Of a DNA stretch of 64,000 bases, positions 45,525-52,832 are shown piece after piece. Positions within the stretch are counted from its first letter, which is position 1, and each line of letters starts with the position of its first letter. Source of the stretch: Myxococcales bacterium (GTDB lineage: Bacteria > Myxococcota > Myxococcia > Myxococcales > JAJYLH01); NCBI GenBank assembly GCA_021787845.1, contig JAJYLH010000022.1, positions 1 to 64,000 on the forward strand, in the 5' to 3' direction. Position numbers and translations under genes: made by a program. The notes below the pieces were generated by a model. That model did no database searches. It was not told the DNA's origin and was given only the letters and a program-made list of their open reading frames with translations.

Positions 45525-47132
45525 ATGGAGCTCGTCAAGTACCTTCCACAGCGCGCGATGGCCGTCGGCGGCGACAGCGGCGGCACGCTCGACCTGAAGC
45601 TCATCCCGACGATGGCGGACGGAGGCACGGTCTACGTCCGGCGAATCAAGTTCCGCATCACCGGCTCCATCACGAAGACCACCGGCGGCAACGCGAACCT
45701 GACGAAGCTGATCTCGCGCGTGAACCTGAACCTGCCTGGGTTCGGCGACCTGGTCGAGATGAGCGGCAACCAGTTGGTGCGGATCTTCCGCGTCGAGCAC
45801 CGCGGCGGCTACCCTCCGTTCAACGCCAAGCTGAACGGCGGCGCGGGGACTGCGGCGGCGGTCTGGGACGGCGTGGGCGCCCTTCCGAACAACGGCGCCA
45901 ACAACGTCGACATGACCTTCGTGTTGGAGTTCCACCGGCCCTTCGCCCGCAGTCCGGACGATTTCTCGGTGCCCGCATCGCTGCTCCGCCACGCGACCGT
46001 GCAGGTCTACGACCTCAAGGCATTGGCCGACATCGCGGTGGACGTCACGGCGATCGACCTCAGTCTGTCCACGGCGGTGGAATACGTCCGCAAGGGCACC
46101 TCGCAGATGCCGGTGCTCACGACCCTCGACCGGGCGCAGCTCCAGGGCATCCAACCGGTGATCACGCCGATGACCGGGCGCCTCGCGACTGGCACCATCG
46201 TTCCGCAGACGGACGACGTCTTCCCCGCGACGACGGACTACAACAAGCTCGGCATCCGGTTCGGAAACGACCTGGTGCTCAGCGAGCCCGACGCCGACGT
46301 TCGCACCTACTACTCGCGCTTCGCCTCTGGCGCGGTGCCGGGGTACGAGTTCCCGTCGTGCATCTCGTCCTTGCTGAGCCGGGGCAGCGGCCCCTTGGGC
46401 GCACCGCGAACGTCGCGCCACACCCGCCGCCACGCCGCCCGGAGGTCCTTCGCGGTCGCGGCCCTCGACGTCTTGCCGACCTCGATGCGGCCGCCGCTCT
46501 GCTCGAGCTGCGCCACGTCACCCTCCTCCAGACCGAAGGCCCGCGGCAGAGTTACCTGGCGCTTTTTCCGCACGATCACCGTCCGTTTCAGCGGCTGCAC
46601 CGTTCGGCGCCGAAGCTGGCCGGAGGCTCGTTTACTCCTCATGGTCGTCAGAATATCCGACGCGACCGCGCCGCGCCAGGGGCGAGCTCATCGCTTGAAT
46701 AGCCGCCCCACGAGCACGGTAGCACCGCTCCCGCCCAACGCTACCGCCGCGAAATCGACGAGGTACCTGACGAGCGCGCCCTGCCCGATCCGGGCGAGCT
46801 CGACGATGCCGGCCGCCGTGACCAGGACGACGAAGACGGTGAGCCAAATCAGCTTCGGCGCCAGGTCCTTCGCCAGCTCGAGTCGCTCCCGGGCGAGCTT
46901 CCGGTCGTCCGCGGCGGCATCGGCGTCACGACGCCGGGCCTCTTCCTGCGCCTGCGCGCGCTGCTGGAGGTCCGCTCGCAAGGTCTCGAAGAGCTGCGTC
47001 ACGATGGTGTCCACCGGAAGCGGTTGCGGCCCCTTCAGCTCCACGTCGCTCGCCGCGACGACGAGGGCCTTCGCCTTGTCCTCGCTCATTTTCCGCTCTT
47101 CCCGACCAGGCCGACAAGTCCGCGCAGAGTGA
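45525..47132 (+). CDS. Capsid-candidate protein whose 3' end is lost
   Basis: The first 260 or so codons (45525-46310) encode a beta-rich protein: GTLDLKLIPTMADGGTVYV, RRIKFRITGSITKTTGG, NNVDMTFVLEFHRPFARSPDD, SLLRHATVQVYDLKAL. Alternating strands, a GT...RI opening and an FxRPFxxxPDD segment midway fit a double jelly-roll major capsid protein (PM2 P2 has 269 residues). No stop occurs there; the frame runs on to 47132 antisense to two good minus-strand genes, where it is not protein-like. A deletion probably removed the true end. Confidence 0.45.
   Translation: MELVKYLPQRAMAVGGDSGGTLDLKLIPTMADGGTVYVRRIKFRITGSITKTTGGNANLTKLISRVNLNLPGFGDLVEMSGNQLVRIFRVEHRGGYPPFNAKLNGGAGTAAAVWDGVGALPNNGANNVDMTFVLEFHRPFARSPDDFSVPASLLRHATVQVYDLKALADIAVDVTAIDLSLSTAVEYVRKGTSQMPVLTTLDRAQLQGIQPVITPMTGRLATGTIVPQTDDVFPATTDYNKLGIRFGNDLVLSEPDADVRTYYSRFASGAVPGYEFPSCISSLLSRGSGPLGAPRTSRHTRRHAARRSFAVAALDVLPTSMRPPLCSSCATSPSSRPKARGRVTWRFFRTITVRFSGCTVRRRSWPEARLLLMVVRISDATAPRQGRAHRLNSRPTSTVAPLPPNATAAKSTRYLTSAPCPIRASSTMPAAVTRTTKTVSQISFGARSFASSSRSRASFRSSAAASASRRRASSCACARCWRSARKVSKSCVTMVSTGSGCGPFSSTSLAATTRAFALSSLIFRSSRPGRQVRAE
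46310..46642 (-). CDS. AbrB/SpoVT-type DNA-binding protein
   Basis: A 110-residue protein with a swapped-hairpin AbrB domain at residues 18-52 (KRTVIVRKKRQVTLPRAFGLEEGDVAQLEQ). The C-terminal half resembles the linker of an AbrB-type antitoxin, but no toxin gene follows. The last 15-20 residues lie antisense to the capsid-like frame, so either end could be a recombination product. It is transcribed in the lysogeny direction. Confidence 0.65.
   Translation of the reverse strand: MRSKRASGQLRRRTVQPLKRTVIVRKKRQVTLPRAFGLEEGDVAQLEQSGGRIEVGKTSRAATAKDLRAAWRRVWRDVRGAPKGPLPRLSKDEMHDGNSYPGTAPEAKRE
46688..47089 (-). CDS. Two-helix membrane protein of the lysogeny block
   Basis: A 133-residue protein with a charged, coiled-coil-like middle (QQRAQAQEEARRRDADAAAD) and two membrane helices near the C-terminus (APKLIWLTVFVVLVTAAGIVEL; DFAAVALGGSGATVLVG). 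The ATG overlaps the repressor stop (ATGA). Membrane proteins cotranscribed with a repressor often exclude superinfecting phage; that role is inference. Confidence 0.65.
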   Translation of the reverse strand: MSEDKAKALVVAASDVELKGPQPLPVDTIVTQLFETLRADLQQRAQAQEEARRRDADAAADDRKLARERLELAKDLAPKLIWLTVFVVLVTAAGIVELARIGQGALVRYLVDFAAVALGGSGATVLVGRLFKR

Positions 47133-47481
47133 CCGCGGCGGCGGTGAGCCGGTCCGGCTCGAGCTCCGCCTCGAGCCGCCTCGCCTCCCTCACCAGCGGC
47201 CCTTCCGCTGGGCTCATGCCGGCGATCTCGACCGGGTCGACCCCCACAATCCGCGCTAGCTCCCGCACGCACGCCACGTCGTCCTGCAGCGCTGCCGCTG
47301 GCACCTCCAGCGCCTCCGCGATCACCTGGAGGGTGAGCGGGCGGATGCGTCGCCCGTCGTGCTCTACGGCGTTCAGGGTCACGGTGCTGATTCCGGCCGC
47401 AGACGCGAGCTGGCGCTGAGTCAGGCGCCTCGCGTTGCGCAACATTTGGGTCCGTGCCCCGGCCGTCACCGAGCCAACCAT
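47086..47481 (-). CDS. XRE-family repressor-like protein
   Basis: A 131-residue protein with an N-terminal Cro/CI helix-turn-helix (MLRNARRLTQRQLASAAGISTVTLNAVEHDG and LTLQVIAEALEVPAAAL, residues 13-65) and a helical C-terminal part. It is divergent from a second HTH gene across 129 bases, the classic phage switch layout. No peptidase domain is present, so control by RecA-stimulated self-cleavage is unlikely. Confidence 0.8.
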   Translation of the reverse strand: MVGSVTAGARTQMLRNARRLTQRQLASAAGISTVTLNAVEHDGRRIRPLTLQVIAEALEVPAAALQDDVACVRELARIVGVDPVEIAGMSPAEGPLVREARRLEAELEPDRLTAAAVTLRGLVGLVGKSGK

Positions 47482-47546
47482 GCACGGTCTGACGTGGAAA
47501 ATACTCAGGGATTCCGCTCACTTGAATCATCCGTGCTGATCCGAGG

Positions 47547-47575
47547 TTGACACGGCATCGTTGGTTCTGTAGAAG
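47547..47575 (+). promoter_or_regulatory. Rightward early promoter of the provirus
   Basis: TTGACA (47547-47552), a 17-base spacer and TAGAAG (47570-47575). It points at the Cro-like gene within the AT-richer divergent switch region 47482-47610. A leftward TATTTT -10 for the repressor lies near 47500. Confidence 0.6.
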
Positions 47576-47610
47576 TGAACCTAAAGTTTCGTCCTAAGGG
47601 GGTCGGTGGG

Positions 47611-47991
47611 ATGGGCAGAAGGAAACAGTATCCCCGCGCGCAGGTGAAGGGGCGCGAGCTCCACGCGGTCCTCGCGCGCCGTGGCGCGACATTCCGCGAG
47701 CTCGCGATGGACTGCGGGATCTCAACGAAGACGCTCTTCGATGTGGGCGGAGGGCTCGAGATCCCGCTTGCGACGGCGGAGCGGATCGCGAGGGCAGCGG
47801 GAGCGCTCTCGGTGGAGAGCATCTTCCGGGTGATCGAGCGGCCGACGCAGCAGGGGGAGCTCGAGTTTCGGCGCCGTCGGCTGCCGCCGATGCCGCCGCC
47901 GAAGAAAGAGGACGCGATCCCCTACAAGCCGCCCGAGCCGGAGCTCGAGCTCGGGCTTCCGCCGCCGCGAGCGGCCAACGGAGAGAAGTGA
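47611..47991 (+). CDS. Cro-like HTH protein, first early gene
   Basis: A 126-residue protein with an N-terminal helix-turn-helix (ELHAVLARRGATFRELAMDCGISTKTLFDVGGG and LATAERIARAAGALSVE) and a proline-rich tail (RRRLPPMPPPKKE). Facing the repressor across the switch region, it should be the Cro-type partner. The ATG at 47611 is chosen; an in-frame GTG at 47575 coincides with the -10. Its stop overlaps the next start. Confidence 0.7.
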   Translation: MGRRKQYPRAQVKGRELHAVLARRGATFRELAMDCGISTKTLFDVGGGLEIPLATAERIARAAGALSVESIFRVIERPTQQGELEFRRRRLPPMPPPKKEDAIPYKPPEPELELGLPPPRAANGEK

Positions 47992-48302
47992 CCATGCCGA
48001 TGCCGAAGGTGAAGCCCGACGACGTCATCATCCGGATAAGCCGGGAGCAGGCGAACGGGATCTTCGATTTCCTCATGGCCGCCGCGTCCCTTGTCAAGAC
48101 CGGTGCATACGACGCGGGAACGGGCGTCGTCACTTGCGAGGGTGGCGCGCTGCTGAGAGACGCCTTCAGCCACCGCGCGCACGTGCTCGACCTCCTCTTT
48201 GAAGGTCTCCGGCCCTTCGACCTAGGGCTCTCCCCGGCCGTCAACTTCCTCGATCTCTTCGAGGTGAGCCATCCCGACCTCGCGGTCCGCGACGTGGAGT
48301 GA
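47988..48302 (+). CDS. Early provirus protein, unknown
   Basis: A 104-residue soluble protein (VKPDDVIIRISREQANGIFDFLMAA; RDAFSHRAHVLDLLFEGLRPFD). Unknown family. It starts at a GTG overlapping the previous stop (GTGA) or at the ATG at 47994, and its stop overlaps the next ATG. Part of a fully overlapping early operon. Confidence 0.6.
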   Translation: MTMPMPKVKPDDVIIRISREQANGIFDFLMAAASLVKTGAYDAGTGVVTCEGGALLRDAFSHRAHVLDLLFEGLRPFDLGLSPAVNFLDLFEVSHPDLAVRDVE

Positions 48303-48574
48303 TGAGCTACGCGCGCCTCGACTTCAGCTCGAGCGTGAACGTGTTCCTCGACTGCAACGGGTACTTCGTCTGCGAGCTCTGCCAGTTCTCCCGCCAGGCG
48401 ATCGGCGAGGTCGGCGACTTTCACGCTGCGTCGACCGACGAGATCGTCGAGCACCTCGAGGCGCACGTCGAAGCCGGCGGCCTGGTGCCCCGCGGCGCAT
48501 TTGAGCGCCTGCGGGAAGACCAGGAGGAGAACGACGTCTGGCTCCGCGATCTCTGGCGGAAGAGGACGGCATGA
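48302..48574 (+). CDS. Early provirus protein with Cys cluster
   Basis: A 90-residue protein with three cysteines in LDCNGYFVCELCQF, followed by two histidines (DFHAASTDEIVEHLEAHVE), a possible zinc finger of C2H2-like spacing. Unknown family. ATG overlaps the previous stop (TGATG), and its own stop overlaps the next ATG (ATGA). Confidence 0.6.
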   Translation: MSYARLDFSSSVNVFLDCNGYFVCELCQFSRQAIGEVGDFHAASTDEIVEHLEAHVEAGGLVPRGAFERLREDQEENDVWLRDLWRKRTA

Positions 48575-48840
48575 ACAACGCGAGCGATTACCTGGCGTAC
48601 GACGGTCGTGGCTTCACCGCGTACGACATCACCGAGCCGCTTTGGCCGCCCGAGCGCCGCAAGGCGATCCTCCGGCGGATGCTGCCCGGCGAGCTCCCCG
48701 AGCTGATCCGGACCATCGAGGACGGCTGGCCGTCAATGTACCCGAGCGCTTTCGCACGCGAACGCGGTGTCGTGCGCGACCTGCACGCGCTCGGCGCCGA
48801 GAAAATCGACGGCCTCTGGTGCCTGCCGAGGACGAAATGA
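48571..48840 (+). CDS. Early provirus protein, unknown
   Basis: An 89-residue protein (YLAYDGRGFTAYDITEPLWPPERRKAILRRML). No family is recognised. ATGA overlaps occur at both ends, so it is translationally coupled to its neighbours. Confidence 0.55.
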   Translation: MNNASDYLAYDGRGFTAYDITEPLWPPERRKAILRRMLPGELPELIRTIEDGWPSMYPSAFARERGVVRDLHALGAEKIDGLWCLPRTK

Positions 48841-49040
48841 ACGACACGCCCACCTTGACCGCTGCCGAACTGCGCATCGTCCTGCGCGACACCCTCGACC
48901 GCGCCGTGCTCGAGCTCGGGCACGTCGATCCGGAGCGGGTCGACGCGAACGCTCTCGCCCGGCTCGCTGAGCAGTTCCACGAATTCGGCCGGAAGCTGTC
49001 GGGCGCCGCCCGGCGGTTGGCCGGCGACGGAAAGGCCTGA
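48837..49040 (+). CDS. Early provirus protein, 67 aa
   Basis: A short helical acidic/basic protein (LTAAELRIVLRDTLDRAVLELG; LARLAEQFHEFGRKLSGAARRLAG). Start overlaps the previous stop (ATGA), and the initiator gene begins two bases after its stop. Unknown function. Confidence 0.5.
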   Translation: MNDTPTLTAAELRIVLRDTLDRAVLELGHVDPERVDANALARLAEQFHEFGRKLSGAARRLAGDGKA

Positions 49041-49042
49041 CG

Positions 49043-50032
49043 ATGCGCGGCTTCGCCTGGATCCAGCTTCACGTCGACTTCGACGCGCATCCGCTGGTGC
49101 TTGAGCTGTGCGCGGTGCTCGAGGACGAGCTCGCGTGGGCGTACCTGGAGAAGCTCTGGCGCTGGGCGGCGAAGGTCTGCCCGACCGGCGAACTCAGCAC
49201 GATGAGCGATGCGAACGTCGGCCGCGCGGCCGGCTACACGAAGGACCCCCGGGCGTTCGGCGCAGCTCTACGCGCGGTCGGGCTCATCGATGCCGACGGT
49301 CGCATCCACGACTGGCAGGAGCTGTACGGCAAGGCCCTCGACCGGCGGGAAAGCGAGGCGGAAAGGCTCAGACAACACCGCGCCGCAAAGGGGCAACGCG
49401 CCGATGGCGTACGCAGTACGTCCGTCGTACGTACGCAGGACGTACGAAGTACGTACGGCGGACGTACTGCGACAAAAGAAGAAGAAGGAGAAAAAGAAAG
49501 CACACCCCCCTTACCCCCCTCCGGGGGGAGCGCGGCTGGCGCCGCGGGTGTGTGTGTGCCGGCGCCGCCGAAAGAACCAGAACCGCAGCCGCGGCGACGA
49601 AAGCCCGTCGACGGCGCGCTCGCGGTCGACCTGGTCGAGCAGCCCGCCGACGAAGCGGCGACCGTTTGGGCCGTGGCCATCGAGGCTGGCCTGCCGTGGG
49701 TCTCGACCCGGCGACGAGTTGGCCTGCTTCACGACAGGCTGGCGGAAGGCGCGTCCGCGGAGGAGCTCGTGCGCGCCCTTGGCGGCTATCTCGGCCACCC
49801 CTGGTGGCGGGAGCGGCCTCAGTTCATCACGTTCGACAAGGTCTTCGGGAGCCGGGAGGGCGTCGAGACCGGTCTCGCCCTCCGCACCGCGGCCAACTGG
49901 CGCGACCCCTTCAAGCGGACCAGGGCGCCGCCAGGCTCGCCGCCCGAGCCGACCGAAAGCCCTCCTGCCCACGCATCGATCGCCGAGCTGCGCTCGAGGC
50001 GAGACCGCCTTCCATGGGAGAGTCCTCGATGA
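49043..50032 (+). CDS. Replication-initiator-like protein containing the origin
   Basis: A 329-residue protein laid out like phage replication initiators. An N-terminal winged-helix-like domain (LELCAVLEDELAWAYLEKLWRWAAKV, residues 1-110) is followed by a low-complexity linker and a C-terminal domain (WAVAIEAGLPWVSTRRRVGLLHDRLAEG, HPWWRERPQFITFDKVFG). The linker is encoded by 11-bp iterons and a purine tract, so its amino acids look dictated by DNA function, as in the lambda O gene. The stop overlaps the next ATG. Confidence 0.65.
   Translation: MRGFAWIQLHVDFDAHPLVLELCAVLEDELAWAYLEKLWRWAAKVCPTGELSTMSDANVGRAAGYTKDPRAFGAALRAVGLIDADGRIHDWQELYGKALDRRESEAERLRQHRAAKGQRADGVRSTSVVRTQDVRSTYGGRTATKEEEGEKESTPPLPPSGGSAAGAAGVCVPAPPKEPEPQPRRRKPVDGALAVDLVEQPADEAATVWAVAIEAGLPWVSTRRRVGLLHDRLAEGASAEELVRALGGYLGHPWWRERPQFITFDKVFGSREGVETGLALRTAANWRDPFKRTRAPPGSPPEPTESPPAHASIAELRSRRDRLPWESPR
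49402..49500 (+). other. Putative replication origin: 11-bp iterons plus purine tract
   Basis: From 49413, five direct 11-mers in register: GCAGTACGTCC, GTCGTACGTAC, GCAGGACGTAC, GAAGTACGTAC, GGCGGACGTAC (consensus GNNGKACGTAC), with a weaker sixth at 49402-49412. The outer copies also form a perfect 13-bp inverted repeat (49412-49424 and 49459-49471). A 30-base run of almost only A and G follows (49471-49500), a candidate unwinding element. An 11-base period keeps sites on one helix face. Confidence 0.7.
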
Positions 50033-50384
50033 GCGACACCTACGACTACCTGGCGCGGAAAATTCGGGAGGCTCTCGGTCTCGGGCCGACCGAGAAGGTG
50101 CACGCCTTCTGCGAACGCGCCGGCATCCGCCGCTTAAACTGGCACGGCGTCGCCCGGCACACCTGCGCGGTGAGCCTCTTCAGCGGCCTGTGGGGCCGCG
50201 TCTACTCGGCGCAGGAGGCCGCCGCGTACATCGGCGATTCGGTGCCGGTTTTCCTCCGGCACTACGCCGCGCTCGCGGAGTCCGCCGCTGGAAGAGCCGC
50301 CGCCGAAACCTCCGGCGGCCCGGTCACATTCTGGTCACAAAAACTCGAAAACGCTGAAAGCAAGGCAGTTGCGACCGTCGACGA
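50029..50384 (+). pseudogene. Tyrosine-integrase C-terminal fragment
   Basis: The frame starts at an ATG overlapping the initiator stop. After about 23 unrelated residues it enters the end of a tyrosine recombinase: HGVARHTCAVSLF (HxxR, His39/Arg42), then AAAYIGDSVPVFLRHYAAL with the nucleophile Tyr79. The N-terminal arm-binding domain and the first catalytic Arg and Lys are absent. No stop follows; the frame continues antisense into pilT to 50796. It is a deletion remnant marking the right end of the element. Confidence 0.65.
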
Positions 50385-51737
50385 TCAAAAGCGTTCGATC
50401 TGGAAATCGTCTGCTTCGTCGGCTGACGCGGGCTTGGGCGGGGCGGAGGGCTGTGGCGGCGCCGACCGAGCTCGCGGCGGCGAAGTCGGCCCGCCGCGGG
50501 TCGCGTCCGGCGACAGCGGTCCCGGGGCCTGGAGGCGCTGCGCCTGGGCAGCAGGAAATGCAGGCGCGGAGGTTCCCGGCCGCGGCGTCGTCCCGGCGCC
50601 GTACCCCGCTGGCTCCGGCGGCAGTTCGCCCGTCGACTCGAAATCGTCCCAGGACAGGTCGCTGGTGCCGGAAATGCCGCTGACCCGCAACGCGAAGTCG
50701 TCCGGGTTGGAGCACTGCCGCAGTGCCTCCTCGTACGCGATGAGGCCCCGCTTGAGCAGGCTCATCAGCGATTGGTCGAACGACTGCATCCCATAGCTCT
50801 GGTGGCCCTGGGAAATCGCGGTCGGAATCTCCTTGGTGCGCTCCTTGTCCTCGATCATCTCGCGGACGCGGGAGTTGACGATGAGAATCTCCACCGCGGC
50901 CACCCGGCCGTGCCCGTCGGCGCGGGGAACGAGCCGCTGGCTGATCACCGCGCGCAGCATGCTCCCGAGCTGGAGGCGGACCTGTTTCTGTTGGTGGGGC
51001 GGAAACGCGGAGATGATGCGGTTGATCGTCTCGGTCGCGTCCAGGGTGTGCAGCGTTGACAGGACGAGGTGGCCGGTCTCGGCGGCGGTCAACGCGGTCT
51101 CGATGGTCTCCAGGTCGCGCATCTCGCCGACCAGGATGACGTCCGGGTCCTGCCGGAGGGCGCTCTTGAGCGCGCCGCCGAAGGAAAGGGTGTCGACGCC
51201 CACTTCTCGCTGGTTCACCACCGATTTCTTGTCGCGGATCAAGAACTCGATCGGGTCTTCGACCGTCATCACGTGACAGGTGGTGGTCTGGTTGATGTGG
51301 TCGAGCATCGCCGCGAGGGTGGTCGATTTTCCGGAGCCGGTGGTGCCGGTGACCAGGATGAGACCGCGCGGCTCGCTCGCGATCCGTTCCAGCACCCGGG
51401 GTAGCATCAGTTGTTCGACGGTGAGAATCTTGAACGGAATCGACCGGAGGACGACGCCGATGGTGCCGCGCTGCTGGAAGACGTTGACGCGGAAGCGGCC
51501 CAGGCCGGGCACGCCGTAGGCGAGGTCGAGCTCGTAATTCTGCCGAAACTTCTCCCGCTGGTACTCGTTCATCACCCCGAACGCCATCCGCACGATGTCT
51601 TCCGGCGACAGGCGCTTGGCGTCCTTCCAGGGGATGAGCGCGCCGTCGATGCGGAACATCGGGGGCAGGCCGGCTTTCAGGTGGATGTCGCTCGCTCCCG
51701 ACTTGACGGCCGATGCCAGGATTTCGTTGAGCTCCAT
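50385..51737 (-). CDS. pilT: Type IV pilus retraction ATPase PilT with long C-terminal tail
   Basis: Hexameric ATPase retracting type IV pili (twitching). Of 450 residues, the first 350 are standard: N-terminal ASAVKSGASDIHLKAGLPPMFRIDG, Walker A TGTTGSGKST (about 129-138), Asp box TVEDPIEF, Walker B PDVILVGEMRD, His box STLHTLDA and AIRAGLI-equivalent LMSLLKRGLI. A tail rich in Pro, Ala and Ser of about 80 residues, ending DDFQIERF, is added. No other pil genes adjoin. The gene ends at the provirus border. Confidence 0.93.
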   Translation of the reverse strand: MELNEILASAVKSGASDIHLKAGLPPMFRIDGALIPWKDAKRLSPEDIVRMAFGVMNEYQREKFRQNYELDLAYGVPGLGRFRVNVFQQRGTIGVVLRSIPFKILTVEQLMLPRVLERIASEPRGLILVTGTTGSGKSTTLAAMLDHINQTTTCHVMTVEDPIEFLIRDKKSVVNQREVGVDTLSFGGALKSALRQDPDVILVGEMRDLETIETALTAAETGHLVLSTLHTLDATETINRIISAFPPHQQKQVRLQLGSMLRAVISQRLVPRADGHGRVAAVEILIVNSRVREMIEDKERTKEIPTAISQGHQSYGMQSFDQSLMSLLKRGLIAYEEALRQCSNPDDFALRVSGISGTSDLSWDDFESTGELPPEPAGYGAGTTPRPGTSAPAFPAAQAQRLQAPGPLSPDATRGGPTSPPRARSAPPQPSAPPKPASADEADDFQIERF

Positions 51738-51877
51738 CGAGACGGACGCCCTCCAGCCGCGCGGCGCGCGCGAGTTGCACCGAGCCTAACACCGCGAGGG
51801 CACCGGCGATCGCCCGCAGGGACCGATGGAGAACGCCCCATCCACCCGCTTTCCGCCTGGCGGCTACACTTGCGGAC

Positions 51878-52480
51878 ATGGGCCGGACCCTCATCGTGGC
51901 GGGCCTTGTCGCGGGCGCGGTCGGGTGCGCGGCACCGCCAGGACAGACGCCCGTGGTCGGCGGGGGCGGCCTCGCGCGAGGGACCTCCGCCGCCGAGGAT
52001 GCCGGCAGCGCTGGCGGTGATGCGGGGGGCACCTGCCAGGCGGCACCGGATACGGATGGCGGAAGCGGTCCCGGTCTCATCGTGAGCGAGGTCGCCCCCG
52101 GACCGGGTGGATTCGTTGAGCTGTACAACCGCACCTCCACCTCCTATTCGGCGAGCGACGTGGTGATCGAGGCCTTCGGCGCCTCGCGCGCGCTCGCCGG
52201 GCCGCTCGCCGCCGGAGGGCGCGCGGTCGCCTGGTTCGCGAGCGTGCCGGACAGCGGCGAAGTCGTCGTCACCGTCGACGGAGCGATTGCCGCTTACGTC
52301 TGCTGGGGCCAGGTCGCTCCCAGCGCCGACCAGAACCTCGCGGCCACCCAGGGCGCCTGGCTGAGCCCCGGAAGCTGCGCCCTTTCTCCGCCGGCGGGAG
52401 AGTCGATTCACGCTACCGGCAGCGGACGGCTCGCGGGCGAGTACGTGGCCGGACCGCCGTCCCCGGCGACGTGCCCCTGA
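51878..52480 (+). CDS. Predicted lipoprotein with lamin-tail-like domain
   Basis: A 200-residue lipoprotein. MGRTLIVAGLVAGAVGC carries a lipobox (AVGC); a Gly/Ala/Asp-rich linker follows, then a beta domain with LIVSEVAPGPGGFVELYNRT and VIEAFGASRALAGPLAAGGRAVAWFA, the pattern of lamin-tail domains (VSEV...FVELYN). Cysteines in the mature chain could pair. Likely surface or periplasmic; role unknown. Confidence 0.75.
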   Translation: MGRTLIVAGLVAGAVGCAAPPGQTPVVGGGGLARGTSAAEDAGSAGGDAGGTCQAAPDTDGGSGPGLIVSEVAPGPGGFVELYNRTSTSYSASDVVIEAFGASRALAGPLAAGGRAVAWFASVPDSGEVVVTVDGAIAAYVCWGQVAPSADQNLAATQGAWLSPGSCALSPPAGESIHATGSGRLAGEYVAGPPSPATCP

Positions 52481-52529
52481 TCCGCTTCTGCTACCCTTTA
52501 CCGCTACCGGCTGGGAGAATCGCGCTCGT

Positions 52530-52703
52530 CTAGCGGACGCCCCAGGCTTCGCGCTCGCGCCAGCGCGCCCACGCGGCGGCGGCGCGCAAGAACGACGCCG
52601 CCAGGTCCTGGTCCGCCGTCGGGTGCACCCGCGGCGTCCAAGCCTTTCGGTCGTTCGCCCGTTCCGAAAGCTCCCGCTGTCCCTCTCGCCGTGACCGCTG
52701 CAT
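52530..52703 (-). CDS. Small hypothetical protein, 57 aa
   Basis: A 57-residue charged protein (MQRSRREGQRELSERANDRK, TADQDLAASFLRAAAAWARW). An AGGAG ribosome site lies upstream of the ATG at 52703. It is the only plausible gene in the 352-base gap between the lipoprotein and the DUF2400 gene. An AT-rich stretch at 52795-52845 could be its promoter. Confidence 0.4.
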   Translation of the reverse strand: MQRSRREGQRELSERANDRKAWTPRVHPTADQDLAASFLRAAAAWARWREREAWGVR

Positions 52704-52832
52704 CGCTCCTGCTCCTCTCGAGGTCCGTCTCCTTGGGGACCTGGAAGCCAGGGTAGCGAGGGGGTGGGACACGTCTGTTCAGGCGCCTCGTAACCGCGCG
52801 ATATAACTGATGATTATTGCTGTAGGTTCTAT

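Larger units (their letters stand above)
43241..50384. mobile_element. Decayed compact provirus, possibly tailless phage type
   Basis: About 7 kb between the Rrf2 gene and the 3' end of pilT with phage organisation: a left structural-type block on the plus strand (43256-46310), a minus-strand lysogeny block (46310-47481), then a plus-strand early/replication block (47611-50032) and an integrase C-terminus. Genes overlap by 1-4 bases and several use GTG or TTG starts. There is a small P-loop ATPase and a beta-rich capsid candidate, but no portal, large terminase or tail gene. Exact ends are uncertain because no flanking direct repeat was found. Confidence 0.65.

Noticed and set aside
49500-49570. 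Terminator or second origin hairpin after the purine tract
   Set aside because: The C-run/G-run hairpin is inside a good coding frame and is explained by a Pro/Gly-rich linker.
43162-50400. attL/attR direct repeats of the provirus
   Set aside because: I compared the bases after the Rrf2 gene with those at the pilT end and found no shared core longer than chance; one border has probably been lost by deletion.
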